NCBI GenBank assembly: GCA_003170295.1
Contig: PNAJ01000063.1
Coordinates: 1-64,000 of the forward strand
Direction of reading: 5' to 3'
DNA length: 64,000 nucleotides
Source of the DNA: Bryobacterales bacterium
Lineage (GTDB): Bacteria; Acidobacteriota; Terriglobia; Bryobacterales; Bryobacteraceae
Positions 28,901-36,390 of the stretch are shown here, in pieces. Each line of letters opens with the position of its first letter. Within the stretch, counting starts at the first letter, position 1. The notes under the pieces are model-generated. The model made no database searches. It was given only the letters and a program-made list of their open reading frames with translations, and was not told where the DNA came from. Both the position numbers and the translations under genes were made by a program.

Positions 28901-29485
28901 AGCCGCGGAACCGAAACTGGCCTGGCTCATCCGCTGCACCGCCGCGTACGATTCCGCGAGCTCCCCCGCCGACCCGCACAATCGCATGCCGATCCCACCC
29001 CCGCCCGCGGTACTCTTCAACATCACCGGATAGCCGACACGCTCCGCCGCCGCGAATGCTTCCTCAATCGTTGCCAATAACCCGCTACCCGGCAGCAACG
29101 CGACGTGATTTTCTTCCGCGATGCGCCGAGCCGTATGCTTCAATCCGAACGCCCTCATCTGCACGGGCGTCGGACCGATGAAGACAATCCCTCGCGCTGC
29201 GCACGCTTCTGCAAATTCAGCGTTTTCGCTTAAGAATCCGTAGCCCGGATGAATCGCTTCGGCGCCCGTTTTCTGAGCCGCGTCAAGAATCGCTTCGATC
29301 GACAGATAGCTCTGCGCCGCCGCCGCGGGACCGATCGGCACCGATTCGTCGGCTTGCTTGACGTGCAGTGAATGGCTATCGGCTTCCGAGTAAACCGCAA
29401 CCGATCCAACTCCCATCTCCTTCAAAGTCCGGATGATGCGGCAGGCGATCGCGCCGCGGTTTGCGATCAGAACCTTGCGAAACAT
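25973..29485 (-). CDS. Biotin-dependent urea/guanidine carboxylase
   Basis: A 1170-residue enzyme that carboxylates urea or guanidine using ATP and bicarbonate. An N-terminal biotin carboxylase ([19 protein letters not shown], Gly-rich ATP loop [27 protein letters not shown]) is followed by the carboxyltransferase region (AHS2/KipA-like [20 protein letters not shown], then AHS1/KipI-like) and a C-terminal biotinyl domain with [14 protein letters not shown]. The neighbours (two DUF1989 subunits and allophanate hydrolase) match carboxyguanidine-deiminase clusters, so guanidine is the likelier substrate. Two palindromic repeats lie in frame in linkers: one codes for [10 protein letters not shown], the other for [13 protein letters not shown]. 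Start and stop each overlap a neighbour by 1 nt. Confidence 0.92.
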   Translation of the reverse strand: MFRKVLIANRGAIACRIIRTLKEMGVGSVAVYSEADSHSLHVKQADESVPIGPAAAAQSYLSIEAILDAAQKTGAEAIHPGYGFLSENAEFAEACAARGIVFIGPTPVQMRAFGLKHTARRIAEENHVALLPGSGLLATIEEAFAAAERVGYPVMLKSTAGGGGIGMRLCGSAGELAESYAAVQRMSQASFGSAALYLEKFVSNARHIEVQIFGDGTGNVISLGERDCSAQRRNQKVIEETPAPGLDDAARKTLFECAVRLGEAVQYQSAGTVEFIYDNDTGKFYFLEVNTRLQVEHGVTEEVTGIDLVEWMVRQAAGEHRLKPVPPIGCSMQVRVYAEDPYKDFQPSAGRLTHVEWPTGVRVETWVESGSEVTPYYDPMLAKIIVHGEDRAAALTRLRDALNACKVAGIETNVEYLRQVCDDPVFAAGGVTTAYLKTFNYRTNAIDVVEPGTQTTIQDYPGRVGYWHVGVPPSGPMDALAFRIANRLVGNGEGEAGLEIAVTGPALRFRSDAFIALTGADFGARLDGVAVAPWKAVSVKRGALLELASAEGGGARAYLAVAGGFDVPKYLGSRSTFILGKFGGHAGRALRAGDVLGISTPSSAEPDQGVRRGRGRPPHLPKQDTSVFSQIVPEYGRAWEIGAMYGPHGAPDFFTVEDIEMFFSTPWKVHYNSDRTGVRLIGPKPVWARKDGGEAGLHPSNIHDTAYAIGTVDFTGDMPVILGPDGPSLGGFVCPATIIHEELWKIGQLKPGDLVRFCDPVREDPVLQRNGDVAIRADGDRYLLVEYGAMVLDLNLRIRVHALETELRAARIEGIIDITAGVRSLQIHYDTRVLEREALLAALDECEKRIPNLDDMVVPSRIMHLPLSWEDPATLLAIQKYMQSVRPDAPWCPSNIEFIRRINGLESIEDVKRIVFDANYLVLGLGDVYLGAPVATPTDPRHRLVTTKYNPARTWTPENAVGIGGAYMCVYGMEGPGGYQFVGRTVQMWNTYSKATPWLLRTFDQIRFHAVGADELLKIRDAFPHGGYSLRIEEQDFRLKDYHAFLDSIRDETMEWKHRQQQAFLAERERWGTEKFAEPVDAGQPDAGAEETLPEGCRAISSPVTASVWSIAVEPGQRVEAGQRLIVLEAMKMEIAVTAPVGGVLEKLHCALGALVSAGQRLATISKENG
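27629..27671 (+). repeat. Double-hairpin palindromic element, copy 2 (inside carboxylase gene)
   Basis: GTGGGG followed by stem 1 (GCGGACG / CGTCCGC, loop CCCT) and immediately stem 2 (GCCGGACC / GGTCCGGC, loop CCCT); all pairs are perfect. It lies in frame within the minus-strand carboxylase gene, in the stretch between [14 protein letters not shown] and the [12 protein letters not shown] segment. Confidence 0.85.
28508..28528. repeat. Single hairpin CACAGGCT-TT-AGCCTGTG inside carboxylase gene
   Basis: A perfect 8-bp palindrome with a 2-nt spacer preceded by GTGG, reminiscent of stem 1 of the double-hairpin family. It is in frame within the carboxylase gene, between the biotin carboxylase segment ending VRQAAGE and the [10 protein letters not shown] segment. 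Confidence 0.7.
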
Positions 29486-30084
29486 CAGGCCCAGATCAGG
29501 ACTTCAACCGGTGTCGGGTTGTAGCCGTTGCAAGGATTATTTAGCTGCGGGCAGTTGCTGATCAACGCCAGCACATCGATTTCAGCGCGCATTTCAACAT
29601 ATTTCCCCGGTTCGGAGATACCGTCTTCAAACGTCAGCTTGCCTTCGGGCGTCACCGGAACGTTCATAAAAAAATTGATATTCGGCGGAATATCGCGTTT
29701 TTCCAGGCCGGGCCAATCGATGATCGCCTTCAGGAAACTGGCGCGGCAGGCGTGCATATGGCGCTTTTCGATGGCGTAGCGCACCATGTTGCTCTCATTC
29801 GAACAAGCGCCGCCCAGCGTATCGTGACGCCCGCAGGTATCGGCGACGATCGTTAATAGCGTAGTGCCGAAATTCGACATCAAACGCGTGCCTGTCGTCA
29901 GATAAATGTTGCGCTGCTCGCGAATCGTGTCTTGGGCGCTAAAGCGGTCGGCGTAGTCTTTGGCGTTGTAGAACAACGTATCGACGGCCTGGTTTCCGTG
30001 CAAATCTACGATGCGAAAATGCTCGCCTTTTTTGATCTCGTGGATCCAAAAATCGCCTGGCGGAATGATGTGATTTAAGGTCAT
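29485..30084 (-). CDS. DUF1989 urea-carboxylase-associated protein (carboxyguanidine deiminase subunit)
   Basis: A 199-residue DUF1989 protein. Landmarks are [69 protein letters not shown] and [20 protein letters not shown]; Cys and His residues suit a metal-binding hydrolase. Proteins annotated as urea-carboxylase-associated 1 and 2 have been shown to form carboxyguanidine deiminase (CgdA/CgdB). This is one of the two subunits; the other is encoded 23 nt upstream. Product flow would be carboxyguanidine to allophanate plus ammonia. Confidence 0.87.
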   Translation of the reverse strand: MTLNHIIPPGDFWIHEIKKGEHFRIVDLHGNQAVDTLFYNAKDYADRFSAQDTIREQRNIYLTTGTRLMSNFGTTLLTIVADTCGRHDTLGGACSNESNMVRYAIEKRHMHACRASFLKAIIDWPGLEKRDIPPNINFFMNVPVTPEGKLTFEDGISEPGKYVEMRAEIDVLALISNCPQLNNPCNGYNPTPVEVLIWA

Positions 30085-30107
30085 TTAAGGGTCCGCTGAG
30101 CGTCGTT

Positions 30108-30785
30108 TTAGACGAAATAACGCTCCGTAAGGATGAATCCGCGGCCATTTTCGGGCCGGGAAAGCCGGCAAGCGTCGTCTTCCGCGGGTGCCGGAACCTT
30201 GCGAACCGCCAAGTGAACCGGTTTCGATTCGTTCGCAGAGAGCGGATGCGGACAGGTATTCAAAATCGTCAGGACATTCATCTCCGCCCGCAATTCGACG
30301 AAGGAACCGGGCGTGGAATTTCCCTCGTGAAACGACATCCCTCCGTCGTTTGCAACATCCACACGGCTGAAAAAATTGATGTTAGCGACCAGATCGCGAC
30401 GCCCCAGACCCCATTTTTCGAGCTCAATCAGAAAGCTTTCCCGGCCCGCCGGGGAGCAACCCGCGATGGGATCGTGCCAGCCAACGGTATCGCCGGTAAT
30501 CGAGCACAGAATCCGCCCCATGTCGGAATACAGCACAAAATCCTTGGTCAAACGCGCGATGTGCTGTGCTTTCAACGTGTCAGGCATGTTGTAGCGCTCT
30601 GTGGGGCACTCGAAGTTATAGAAAAGCGCGCCCAAATTCGCGCCGCCTTCGAGGTCGGTGATGCGCAAAGCGGTGCCGCGCTTCAAAACGTGCGACCAGC
30701 TTGCGCCCGGATGGATTGTTTCTTCGAACAATTTGTTAGTGTATCGCAGTAAACCGGCGCGATGCGCTACCGTTGTCTTTAACAT
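30108..30785 (-). CDS. DUF1989 urea-carboxylase-associated protein, second subunit
   Basis: A 225-residue paralogue of the downstream protein, with KRGTALRITDLEGGANLGAL, SDMGRILCSITGDTVGWHDP and ANINFFSRVDVANDGGMSFH plus a Cys-Pro near CPHPLSANESKPVHLAV. The frame is open to 30875, but ATG 30785 is preferred because the upstream codons run through the start of the divergent peptidase. That start shares the palindromic CATG (30783-30786) with the ATG of the opposite-strand peptidase pseudogene, so the promoter of this cluster must lie within that pseudogene. It is the first gene of the putative guanidine operon. Confidence 0.82.
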   Translation of the reverse strand: MLKTTVAHRAGLLRYTNKLFEETIHPGASWSHVLKRGTALRITDLEGGANLGALFYNFECPTERYNMPDTLKAQHIARLTKDFVLYSDMGRILCSITGDTVGWHDPIAGCSPAGRESFLIELEKWGLGRRDLVANINFFSRVDVANDGGMSFHEGNSTPGSFVELRAEMNVLTILNTCPHPLSANESKPVHLAVRKVPAPAEDDACRLSRPENGRGFILTERYFV

Positions 30786-32530
30786 GTTGATGCTTCTGCT
30801 GGTTTGTTTGCTCGCCGACGAAGGGATGTGGCCGTACAACCAGTTCCCGAAAGACGCGGTCAACCAGAAGTACAAACTTGAGGTGACGACAGAGTTCCTC
30901 GATCATCTGCGGGTGGCGTCGGTTCAGATTGGCGGTGGTTCGGGTTCGTTTGTTTCACCCAATGGCCTGATTCTACGGTTTTTATGGGGAAACTGAGCTG
31001 AAATGTCCGGGGTTGACGGCGAGTGTGCTGCTGAGCATCGACGAGAATACCAAGAGCGAGAAATCGGTGAAGCTGTTTTCGGGCGGGCGGTACGATCTGT
31101 ACCACTACAAAACCTACTCCGATATTCGACTGGTGTTTGTTCCCGAAAATCAGCTTGCGTTTTTTGGGCGCGAACACGACAGCATCACGTATTTGCGCTA
31201 TGGGCTGGATGTTGCATTCCTTCGCGCTTACGAAGACGGAAAGCCGGCCGCGACGCCGCACTTTCTGAAATGGAGCGCTGAGGGCGTGAAAGAAGGCGAA
31301 CTGGTTTTCGCGTCGGGCAATCCGGCGCCGACGATGCGCTCCTCGACCGCGGCTCAGCTCACGTTCTATCGCGATACCGCGCTTCCGTTGACCTTGAATC
31401 GTTTGATGCCGCGGATTAAGTTATTGGGCGAAGGGCCTGTTTTGACATCGCTATTGACGCAATACAAACTTGCGGCGGGAAAGCTGATCGGATTGCGGGA
31501 CGACCGGCTGGTCGCGCGGAAGACGATTTTCGAGGGGAAGATTCGTCACACCGTGGAGCGTGATCCGGCACTGGGAATGGCTGGCGGGAAGGTCTGGGAC
31601 GAAGTGGCGACGGCGTATAAGAATTGGGCGCCGTTTGAGAAGCCATATCAGATTCTGGAAGGGTCGCCGGCGCCGGGATCGAGCCTGTTCCGCATTGCGC
31701 GGCAAATCGTTCGATCGGAAACGGTGGATCAGGATGTTTCGATTCAGGAGCCGATCGAGATTTTGATGCTGACGAGTTATCTGGAAGAGTTGCAGAGGCT
31801 CGGCGAAAAAGAATCGCCCATCAAGAACATTCTGAGCGGCAGGACGCCGCAGCAGGCGGCCGAAGCGTTTGTGAAGACGAGCAAGCTCGCGAATCCGGCG
31901 GAGCGGCGGAACAATTCCGAAGACGGAATGATCCATCTGGCGACGCTGCTCGATCCGGCGGGGCGGAGGCTGAAGAAGAAGCATGATGACGTGTTCAAAT
32001 CTGTCGAAGCTGCGGCTGCAAAAATTGCGCAGTATCGATTCCGGTTGTTCGGTGCCGCGGACTATCCGGACGCGACGTCGACTCCTCGGGTGGAGTTCGG
32101 CGTGGTGAAGGGATACGTGGATCGCGCCGGAGTTCCAGCGCCTTATGCGGCGACTTTCAGCGGGCTGTATTATCGCGCGAACGATGCGGGTCCTTATTCG
32201 GTGCCGAAGCGCTGGGTGGACGGGCGCGGTTCGTTGAATATCGTTACGCCTCTGGACTTCGTGAGCACTTGCGACATCGGCAGCGGGGATTATGGGAGTC
32301 CGGTGGTGAATCGCGCGGGGGAGCTGGTTGGCGTGACGTTCGATGGAAATCTGGAAAGTCTGCCGGACACATATTTGTACACGAGCGAAGGGGCTCGGGC
32401 GGTGCATGTGGCGGGGCAGGGGATTGTGGAGGCGCTGGAGAAGATTTATAAAGCGTCCGCGCTGTTGCGGGAGTTCGGGATCGGGAGTAGCCAGAAGCCA
32501 AACCAGAAGCCAGTAGCCAGTAGCCAGTAG
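30784..32530 (+). pseudogene. S46 dipeptidyl-peptidase (DPP7/DPP11-like), internal deletion and frameshift
   Basis: S46 enzymes are periplasmic serine dipeptidyl peptidases of about 700 residues. Frame 1 begins at ATG 30784 with a short leader, then DEGMWPYNQFPKDAV and VQIGGGSGSFVSPNGLIL. It then loses homology and stops at 30996. Homology resumes in another frame at 30977 with GFYGETELKCPGLTASVLLS and continues to the end (DLYHYKTYSDIRLVFVPENQ; Ser region DYGSPVVNRAGELVG). The expected TNHH segment carrying the catalytic His, with about 25-30 residues around it, is absent at the junction. Both the frame and the active site are therefore broken. The catalytic-Ser motif survives, but its GNSGSP core reads GDYGSP. 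Confidence 0.83.
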
Positions 32531-32534
32531 CCAG
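32507..32534 (+). repeat. Tandem heptamer (TAGCCAG)n
   Basis: Three exact tandem TAGCCAG copies (32514-32534) preceded by one AAGCCAG, and another TAGCCAG at 32488. They encode the C-terminal QKPVASSQ of the S46 remnant, and its stop codon TAG lies in the last copy. Confidence 0.8.
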
Positions 32535-32553
32535 AATAGAACTTTGAGGCGCG

Positions 32554-33030
32554 CTACTTCTTGAACCAGGCGTTGCTTGCTGGCGTGAACATCATGTAGG
32601 CGGCGCACAAGCGCAACACGTTCACTGCGATCGGTACTGCGAGGCTCCATATCACGGCGCTCGATGCCGGGATGCGAAGAAAGACTAGCGCCAGGTTGCC
32701 GATGCTCCACGCGAGCAACAATAGAATTGCAATTCTCGCCCAGCTCTGGCGTTGCCAAAGAAATATCACGAACACAATCCACAAGACCAAGGGAACAACG
32801 GATCGAGCATTTATTAAAATTACTCCCCCGTGTGTGAGGAGGATTGCGGCGAGGCTCAACAGGCTGATCGCCCAGGAAATCAGCAAGAGGGTTACTGCCA
32901 GAAGGATGCTCGATGGGCGGGTGACACCAACTGCCACCGATGCGGGCGCAACGGGGGCGGGGCGGCCGCAGCGGGCGCATACCGGCTGATCGGGGACGAG
33001 CGCCGCAGCACAATGGGAGCAGTAAGCCAT
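32554..33030 (-). CDS. Zinc-ribbon membrane protein, 158 aa
   Basis: The frame is open upstream to 33120, but ATG 33030 starts MAYCSHCAAALVPDQPVCAR, a zinc-ribbon (CxxC...CxxC) typical of N-terminal positions; upstream residues overlap the M20 gene. After the ribbon and a Pro/Ala linker come about four transmembrane helices (residues roughly 45-150). It belongs to a broad set of zinc-ribbon plus membrane-domain proteins of unknown function. Its start is 1 nt beyond the M20 stop, so it closes that transcription unit. Confidence 0.75.
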   Translation of the reverse strand: MAYCSHCAAALVPDQPVCARCGRPAPVAPASVAVGVTRPSSILLAVTLLLISWAISLLSLAAILLTHGGVILINARSVVPLVLWIVFVIFLWQRQSWARIAILLLLAWSIGNLALVFLRIPASSAVIWSLAVPIAVNVLRLCAAYMMFTPASNAWFKK

Positions 33031-33031
33031 A

Positions 33032-34450
33032 TTATTTTGTCGCGTAGTCCATCGGCGGCTTGGAGTCCGGGGCGATTCGCGTGGACCATTTTCTGCCGTC
33101 GAGACGCTTTTCGAACGCATCGTGCGCGGCCTTCACTTTAGAGGGATTTTCGAACAGTTCCACGCCGGCGACGGCGAGCGTGCGGGCGGCTACGACCATT
33201 CCTTTTCTTCCGATGCTGGTTCCGGCACAGGCCGCGGCCTGCCAGGTGTGCGCCGAGACTCCCGGCACAAATGTCGCGGCGGTGAATTGCGCGGTTGGAA
33301 CAACCCAGCTCACGTCGCCCGAATCGCTCGACGCCGAACCGGTGCCTTCCGACATATCGGTGCGCACCTTTTCGGGTCCTGGGGAACGAACCGGACCACC
33401 GAGCGTCTTCTGCAACTCCGTCGCGAATGTCTTTTCGCCGGGCGTATATTCGTAGCCGCCGGCTTTCTGCATTGCGCGACCCAGAACTTCGGTGAGGGCA
33501 TCGTTGGGAAGAACGTTCGAGTAGTTAGTGCCCTGTTCGAATTCCATGCGCGTGCCCGAGGCCAACGCGCCGGCCCGGGCGCAATCCATGACGCGCTCCC
33601 ATATTCCGGCGAGGACCGCTGCATCGGGATTTCTGGCAACGAGATTCGCCTCGGCGAACGCGGGCACAATATTCGGCGCGCTTCCGCCGTTGGTGATGAT
33701 GTAGTGGATGCGAGTTTCCTGCGGGACGTGCTCGCGCAGATATTCGACGGAGTTGAGAAAAATCATGACGCCATCGAGCGCGGAGCGTCCGCGATCCGGC
33801 GCAGCGGCGGCGTGCGAGGCGACTCCATAGAAGCGAAACCTTCCGCCGTTGTTGGCGAGCAGGGAACTCATGTTGACGCGATTCGAATCGCCCGGATGCC
33901 ATGCGAGCACGGCGTCGACATCGCGAAACAGGCCCGCGTGGAGCATGTAAATCTTCCCTCCGCCGCCTTCTTCGGCTGGGGTGCCGTAGTAGCGCAGCGT
34001 TCCCTTGAGGCCCTTCGCCTGCATCTCCTCCTTAATCGCGACGGCGGCAAGCGCGGAGGCGGAGCCCAGCAGGTTATGACCGCAACCGTGCCCCGGAGCC
34101 CCGGCCTGCGCGGGTGCGAGCATGGGCACATCCTTTTGAGAGAGGCCGGGCAAGGCGTCGAATTCGCCCATCAGCGCGATGACTGGCTTGCCGTTGCCGA
34201 AGGTCGCAGTGAACGCGGTGGGCATGCCGGCCACGCCCGCGACGACTTGAAAACCGTTGGCGCGGAGTTCCTGTTGGAGCAGCGGAGAACTCTTATTTTC
34301 ATGAAATCCGAGCTCGGGTGTTTCCCAGATCTCACGGGAGACGACGCCGAAACGATCGGCGTGGGCGGCGACGCGAGCCAGCACAGCGTCGTTGTCTGCG
34401 GCGGAGAGAAAGGCGGCGGTCGCGAGCAGAAGGGATGTGAGATTCAACAT
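33032..34450 (-). CDS. M20 family amidohydrolase (AbgB-like)
   Basis: A 472-residue exported peptidase/amidohydrolase. ATG 34450 has a good GAGGTGAT Shine-Dalgarno and gives the signal peptide MLNLTSLLLATAAFLSAA; the longer open frame upstream is rejected because it runs over the CPXCG gene. M20 metal-site motifs are visible: LMGEFDALPG, GAPGHGCGHNLLGSA and TPAEEGGGGKI, then AWHPGDSNRVN and GVASHAAAAPDRGRSALDG. The closest family I recognise is the aminobenzoyl-glutamate hydrolase B type, which cleaves N-acyl amino acid amides. A periplasmic location is unusual for AbgB itself and suggests a peptide- or amide-scavenging role. Confidence 0.88.
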   Translation of the reverse strand: MLNLTSLLLATAAFLSAADNDAVLARVAAHADRFGVVSREIWETPELGFHENKSSPLLQQELRANGFQVVAGVAGMPTAFTATFGNGKPVIALMGEFDALPGLSQKDVPMLAPAQAGAPGHGCGHNLLGSASALAAVAIKEEMQAKGLKGTLRYYGTPAEEGGGGKIYMLHAGLFRDVDAVLAWHPGDSNRVNMSSLLANNGGRFRFYGVASHAAAAPDRGRSALDGVMIFLNSVEYLREHVPQETRIHYIITNGGSAPNIVPAFAEANLVARNPDAAVLAGIWERVMDCARAGALASGTRMEFEQGTNYSNVLPNDALTEVLGRAMQKAGGYEYTPGEKTFATELQKTLGGPVRSPGPEKVRTDMSEGTGSASSDSGDVSWVVPTAQFTAATFVPGVSAHTWQAAACAGTSIGRKGMVVAARTLAVAGVELFENPSKVKAAHDAFEKRLDGRKWSTRIAPDSKPPMDYATK

Positions 34451-34505
34451 ATCACCTCGATGGGAATCACTCAGCTTATCCGATTTGGCGCTAGTCATTT
34501 TGGCA

Positions 34506-34682
34506 CTACTCAAGGACGCTTGCCTCGAACTCGGCGACCTCATCGTTTGCGATGGAGTAACGCACTTCGATGGGCCGGCAGCAGACCTCGCAATCTTCGA
34601 CATACGTCTGGTTTTTGACAGAGGTGTCCAGAACCACCGAGATTTCCTGCCAGCAGTAGGGACAGGTGAAGAAGTATTCCAT
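34506..34682 (-). CDS. CPXCG motif Cys-rich small protein
   Basis: A 58-residue protein, MEYFFTCPYCWQEISVVLDT onward. It has CPYC near residue 7 and CEVCC near residue 31, then RPIEVRYSIANDEVAEFEAS. This is the CPXCG Cys-rich family, a putative single zinc ribbon of unknown role. The ATG follows the CAP-protein TAA with no spacer, strongly supporting co-translation and the start. Confidence 0.82.
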   Translation of the reverse strand: MEYFFTCPYCWQEISVVLDTSVKNQTYVEDCEVCCRPIEVRYSIANDEVAEFEASVLE

Positions 34683-35147
34683 TTAATACGGCCGCTTGCC
34701 GATCCAGTTGCCGGGTGGGTCGTAATTGCAGACCCAAATCTCGCGGCGGTCGCCGCGTGCGACTGCACATCCAATCTCTTTGGTTGAGGCCCAGACGATT
34801 TGGGTATAGTGCCCGCACACATAGCGGCATATGTTGGAATCGTAGTCGTAGTCGCGAGACTCCGAAGCCCACTCGCGGACTACTTGCGCAGGGGACGCGG
34901 CTGCACCCGCGATAGCGAACAAATTCTGGCCGTAGGACGGTTTTGGACTATGGGAGAATCGGTTGCGCGTAAGAAGTATATCGGCCCAGGCTTCGGCGCG
35001 TTGCGCGAGCTTATCGGACCACGTTAAAGGCGGAAGCCCGACGCGTGCCCGAACTGCATTGTGAGCGGCGAGCATGTCTGTCGCGATGGGAGTTTGTGCG
35101 GCGCAGGTCGCGGCGAGCAAAAACGAAATGATACGAGCTATTCTCAT
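34683..35147 (-). CDS. Secreted CAP/SCP-domain protein
   Basis: A 154-residue CAP (SCP/PR-1) domain protein starting at ATG 35147 with signal peptide MRIARIISFLLAATCAAQ. The domain signatures are all present: AHNAVRARVGLPPLTWSDKL, FSHSPKPSYGQNLF, CGHYTQIVWASTKEIGCAVA and CNYDPPGNWIGKRPY, with the His/Glu/His cleft set and paired cysteines as in eukaryotic PR-1 proteins. Bacterial CAP proteins are extracellular with uncertain activity. The double-hairpin repeat at 35191-35233 lies just upstream, within its probable promoter or leader region. Confidence 0.92.
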   Translation of the reverse strand: MRIARIISFLLAATCAAQTPIATDMLAAHNAVRARVGLPPLTWSDKLAQRAEAWADILLTRNRFSHSPKPSYGQNLFAIAGAAASPAQVVREWASESRDYDYDSNICRYVCGHYTQIVWASTKEIGCAVARGDRREIWVCNYDPPGNWIGKRPY

Positions 35148-35190
35148 TCGCTGACCCGCGTGGCCCGGCTCTGCCAACGCACGCAACTCG

Positions 35191-35233
35191 GGCCGACGGG
35201 GGCGTCGGCCGCGGTCCAGGGGGACCGCCCCAC
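35191..35233 (-). repeat. Double-hairpin palindromic element, copy 3
   Basis: Read on the minus strand: GTGGGG, stem 1 (GCGGTCC / GGACCGC, loop CCCT), then abutting stem 2 (GGCCGACG / CGTCGGCC, loop CCCC), all perfect. It is intergenic, between the small Cys-rich gene and the CAP gene. A further GGCCCG / CGGGCC pairing is possible in the following 30 nt. Confidence 0.85.
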
Positions 35234-35249
35234 TTGCGAATCTCAGTTA

Positions 35250-35408
35250 CTACAGCGCCTCATAGCAGGCACGGGTCTCGTTGCACTCGTAGTTGTCGGC
35301 GAGCTTCGCGTCGGGGCCGATACACTGATGGGTTTTGTGGCACCAGAAGTTGCCGGCCCGCGATCGCAGCCACTGGCAGCGGTCTTCATCGACCCGCGCA
35401 AATTCCAT
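35250..35408 (-). CDS. Unrecognised Cys-rich small protein, 52 aa
   Basis: ATG 35408 follows directly on the stop (TAA) of the FAD subunit of the molybdenum hydroxylase. The product MEFARVDEDRCQWLRSRAGN, continuing FWCHKTHQCIGPDAKLADNY and ECNETRACYEAL, has five Cys (11, 23, 29, 42, 48) and two His (24, 27). This suggests metal or cluster binding, or disulfides. There is no signal peptide or membrane helix. I do not recognise the family. The seamless start, coding-like sequence and position in the hydroxylase operon support it being real. Confidence 0.65.
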   Translation of the reverse strand: MEFARVDEDRCQWLRSRAGNFWCHKTHQCIGPDAKLADNYECNETRACYEAL

Positions 35409-36389
35409 TTATGCCTTCCCGGCTGCCGCCAATAGTGCGCGCTTCACCGCGACCTTCGCAAGTTGGACTTTATATCCGTTCTGGCTTAGCGGTTGCGCGT
35501 CGCGAACAGCTTCCTCGGCTGCCTTCTCCGCCGATGCTTCGTCAATGGACTTGCCGACGAGAGATTTCTCCGCCGCCGATGCTGCCCAAGGGGTCGGCGC
35601 GACGTGGCCCATCACGATACGGGCGCTCGCGACTTTGCCGCCGCTCATCTTCAGCGCGACCGATGCTGTTGCGAGAGGCCAATCGAGCGCCTCCTTTTGA
35701 CGGACCTCATAGGTTGCGTTTTTGGAGGAGGCCGCGGAGGAGGGGATCACGATCCCTGTCACGATCTCGTTCGGATGCAAATCGATCTCACGGTCGTTTG
35801 CGGTCTTGGGGGTCACGAAGAACTTTTCCACGGCGACGGATCGTACGCCAGACGGCGAAGCGATGGTCACCTGTGCGCCGAGCGCCGCCAGCGCAGGTCC
35901 CAGGCTTGACGCGCTGACGAAATACGCCGGTGCGCCGCCGAAAATCGCGTGATACCGATTCTCGCCGTTGGGCACGAGGCTCTTGCCATCCTGCATGGCG
36001 AGCAGGCCGTGACCGGAGCGGAAATACCAACAGCGCGGGCGCTGGCAGAGATCTCCGCCGACGGTTCCCATGTTGCGAATCTGCGGACTCGAGACTCCGA
36101 GCGCCGCTGTAATCAGGGAAGGGAACTCGCTGCGGACGAGCGGGTGCATCGACAGCTCGTCGAGGGTAACCGCCGCGCCGATTCGGAGGCCCGATCTTGT
36201 TGTCAAGATACCGGCCAATTCCGAAATACCTTTGATGTTCACCACACGCTTGGGCGATGCGACGAAATCCTTCATCATACTGATGAGGTCGGTGCCGCCC
36301 GCCAGAACCTGCGCGTCGTTCCAACTTGGGCCGAGCAGCGCCGTTGCGTCCTTCACCGTCGATGGGCTCGCGTATTCGAAGCGTTCCAT
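35409..36389 (-). CDS. Molybdenum hydroxylase FAD-binding subunit (PaoB/CoxM-like)
   Basis: A 326-residue FAD subunit of a xanthine dehydrogenase-family enzyme. ATG 36389 (MERFEYASPSTVKDATALLG) is preferred over the longer open frame. FAD-binding motifs are VLAGGTDLISMMKD and GTVGGDLCQRPRCWYFRS. In E. coli PaoB this second region carries extra Cys residues for a 4Fe-4S cluster. Here only two Cys (LCQRPRC) remain and the following Cys-containing insert is absent, so a cluster is unlikely. It transfers electrons from the Fe-S subunit to FAD. Spacing to the Mo subunit is 1 nt. Confidence 0.9.
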   Translation of the reverse strand: MERFEYASPSTVKDATALLGPSWNDAQVLAGGTDLISMMKDFVASPKRVVNIKGISELAGILTTRSGLRIGAAVTLDELSMHPLVRSEFPSLITAALGVSSPQIRNMGTVGGDLCQRPRCWYFRSGHGLLAMQDGKSLVPNGENRYHAIFGGAPAYFVSASSLGPALAALGAQVTIASPSGVRSVAVEKFFVTPKTANDREIDLHPNEIVTGIVIPSSAASSKNATYEVRQKEALDWPLATASVALKMSGGKVASARIVMGHVAPTPWAASAAEKSLVGKSIDEASAEKAAEEAVRDAQPLSQNGYKVQLAKVAVKRALLAAAGKA

Positions 36390-36390
36390 T

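Noticed and set aside
30786..31000. Guanidine riboswitch upstream of the DUF1989 operon
   Set aside because: The conserved ykkC-type motifs were not seen on the minus strand, and the region is peptidase-derived coding sequence.
33122..34618. 498-residue open frame antisense to the M20 gene
   Set aside because: Shadow frame that also crosses the CPXCG gene and has no domain signature.
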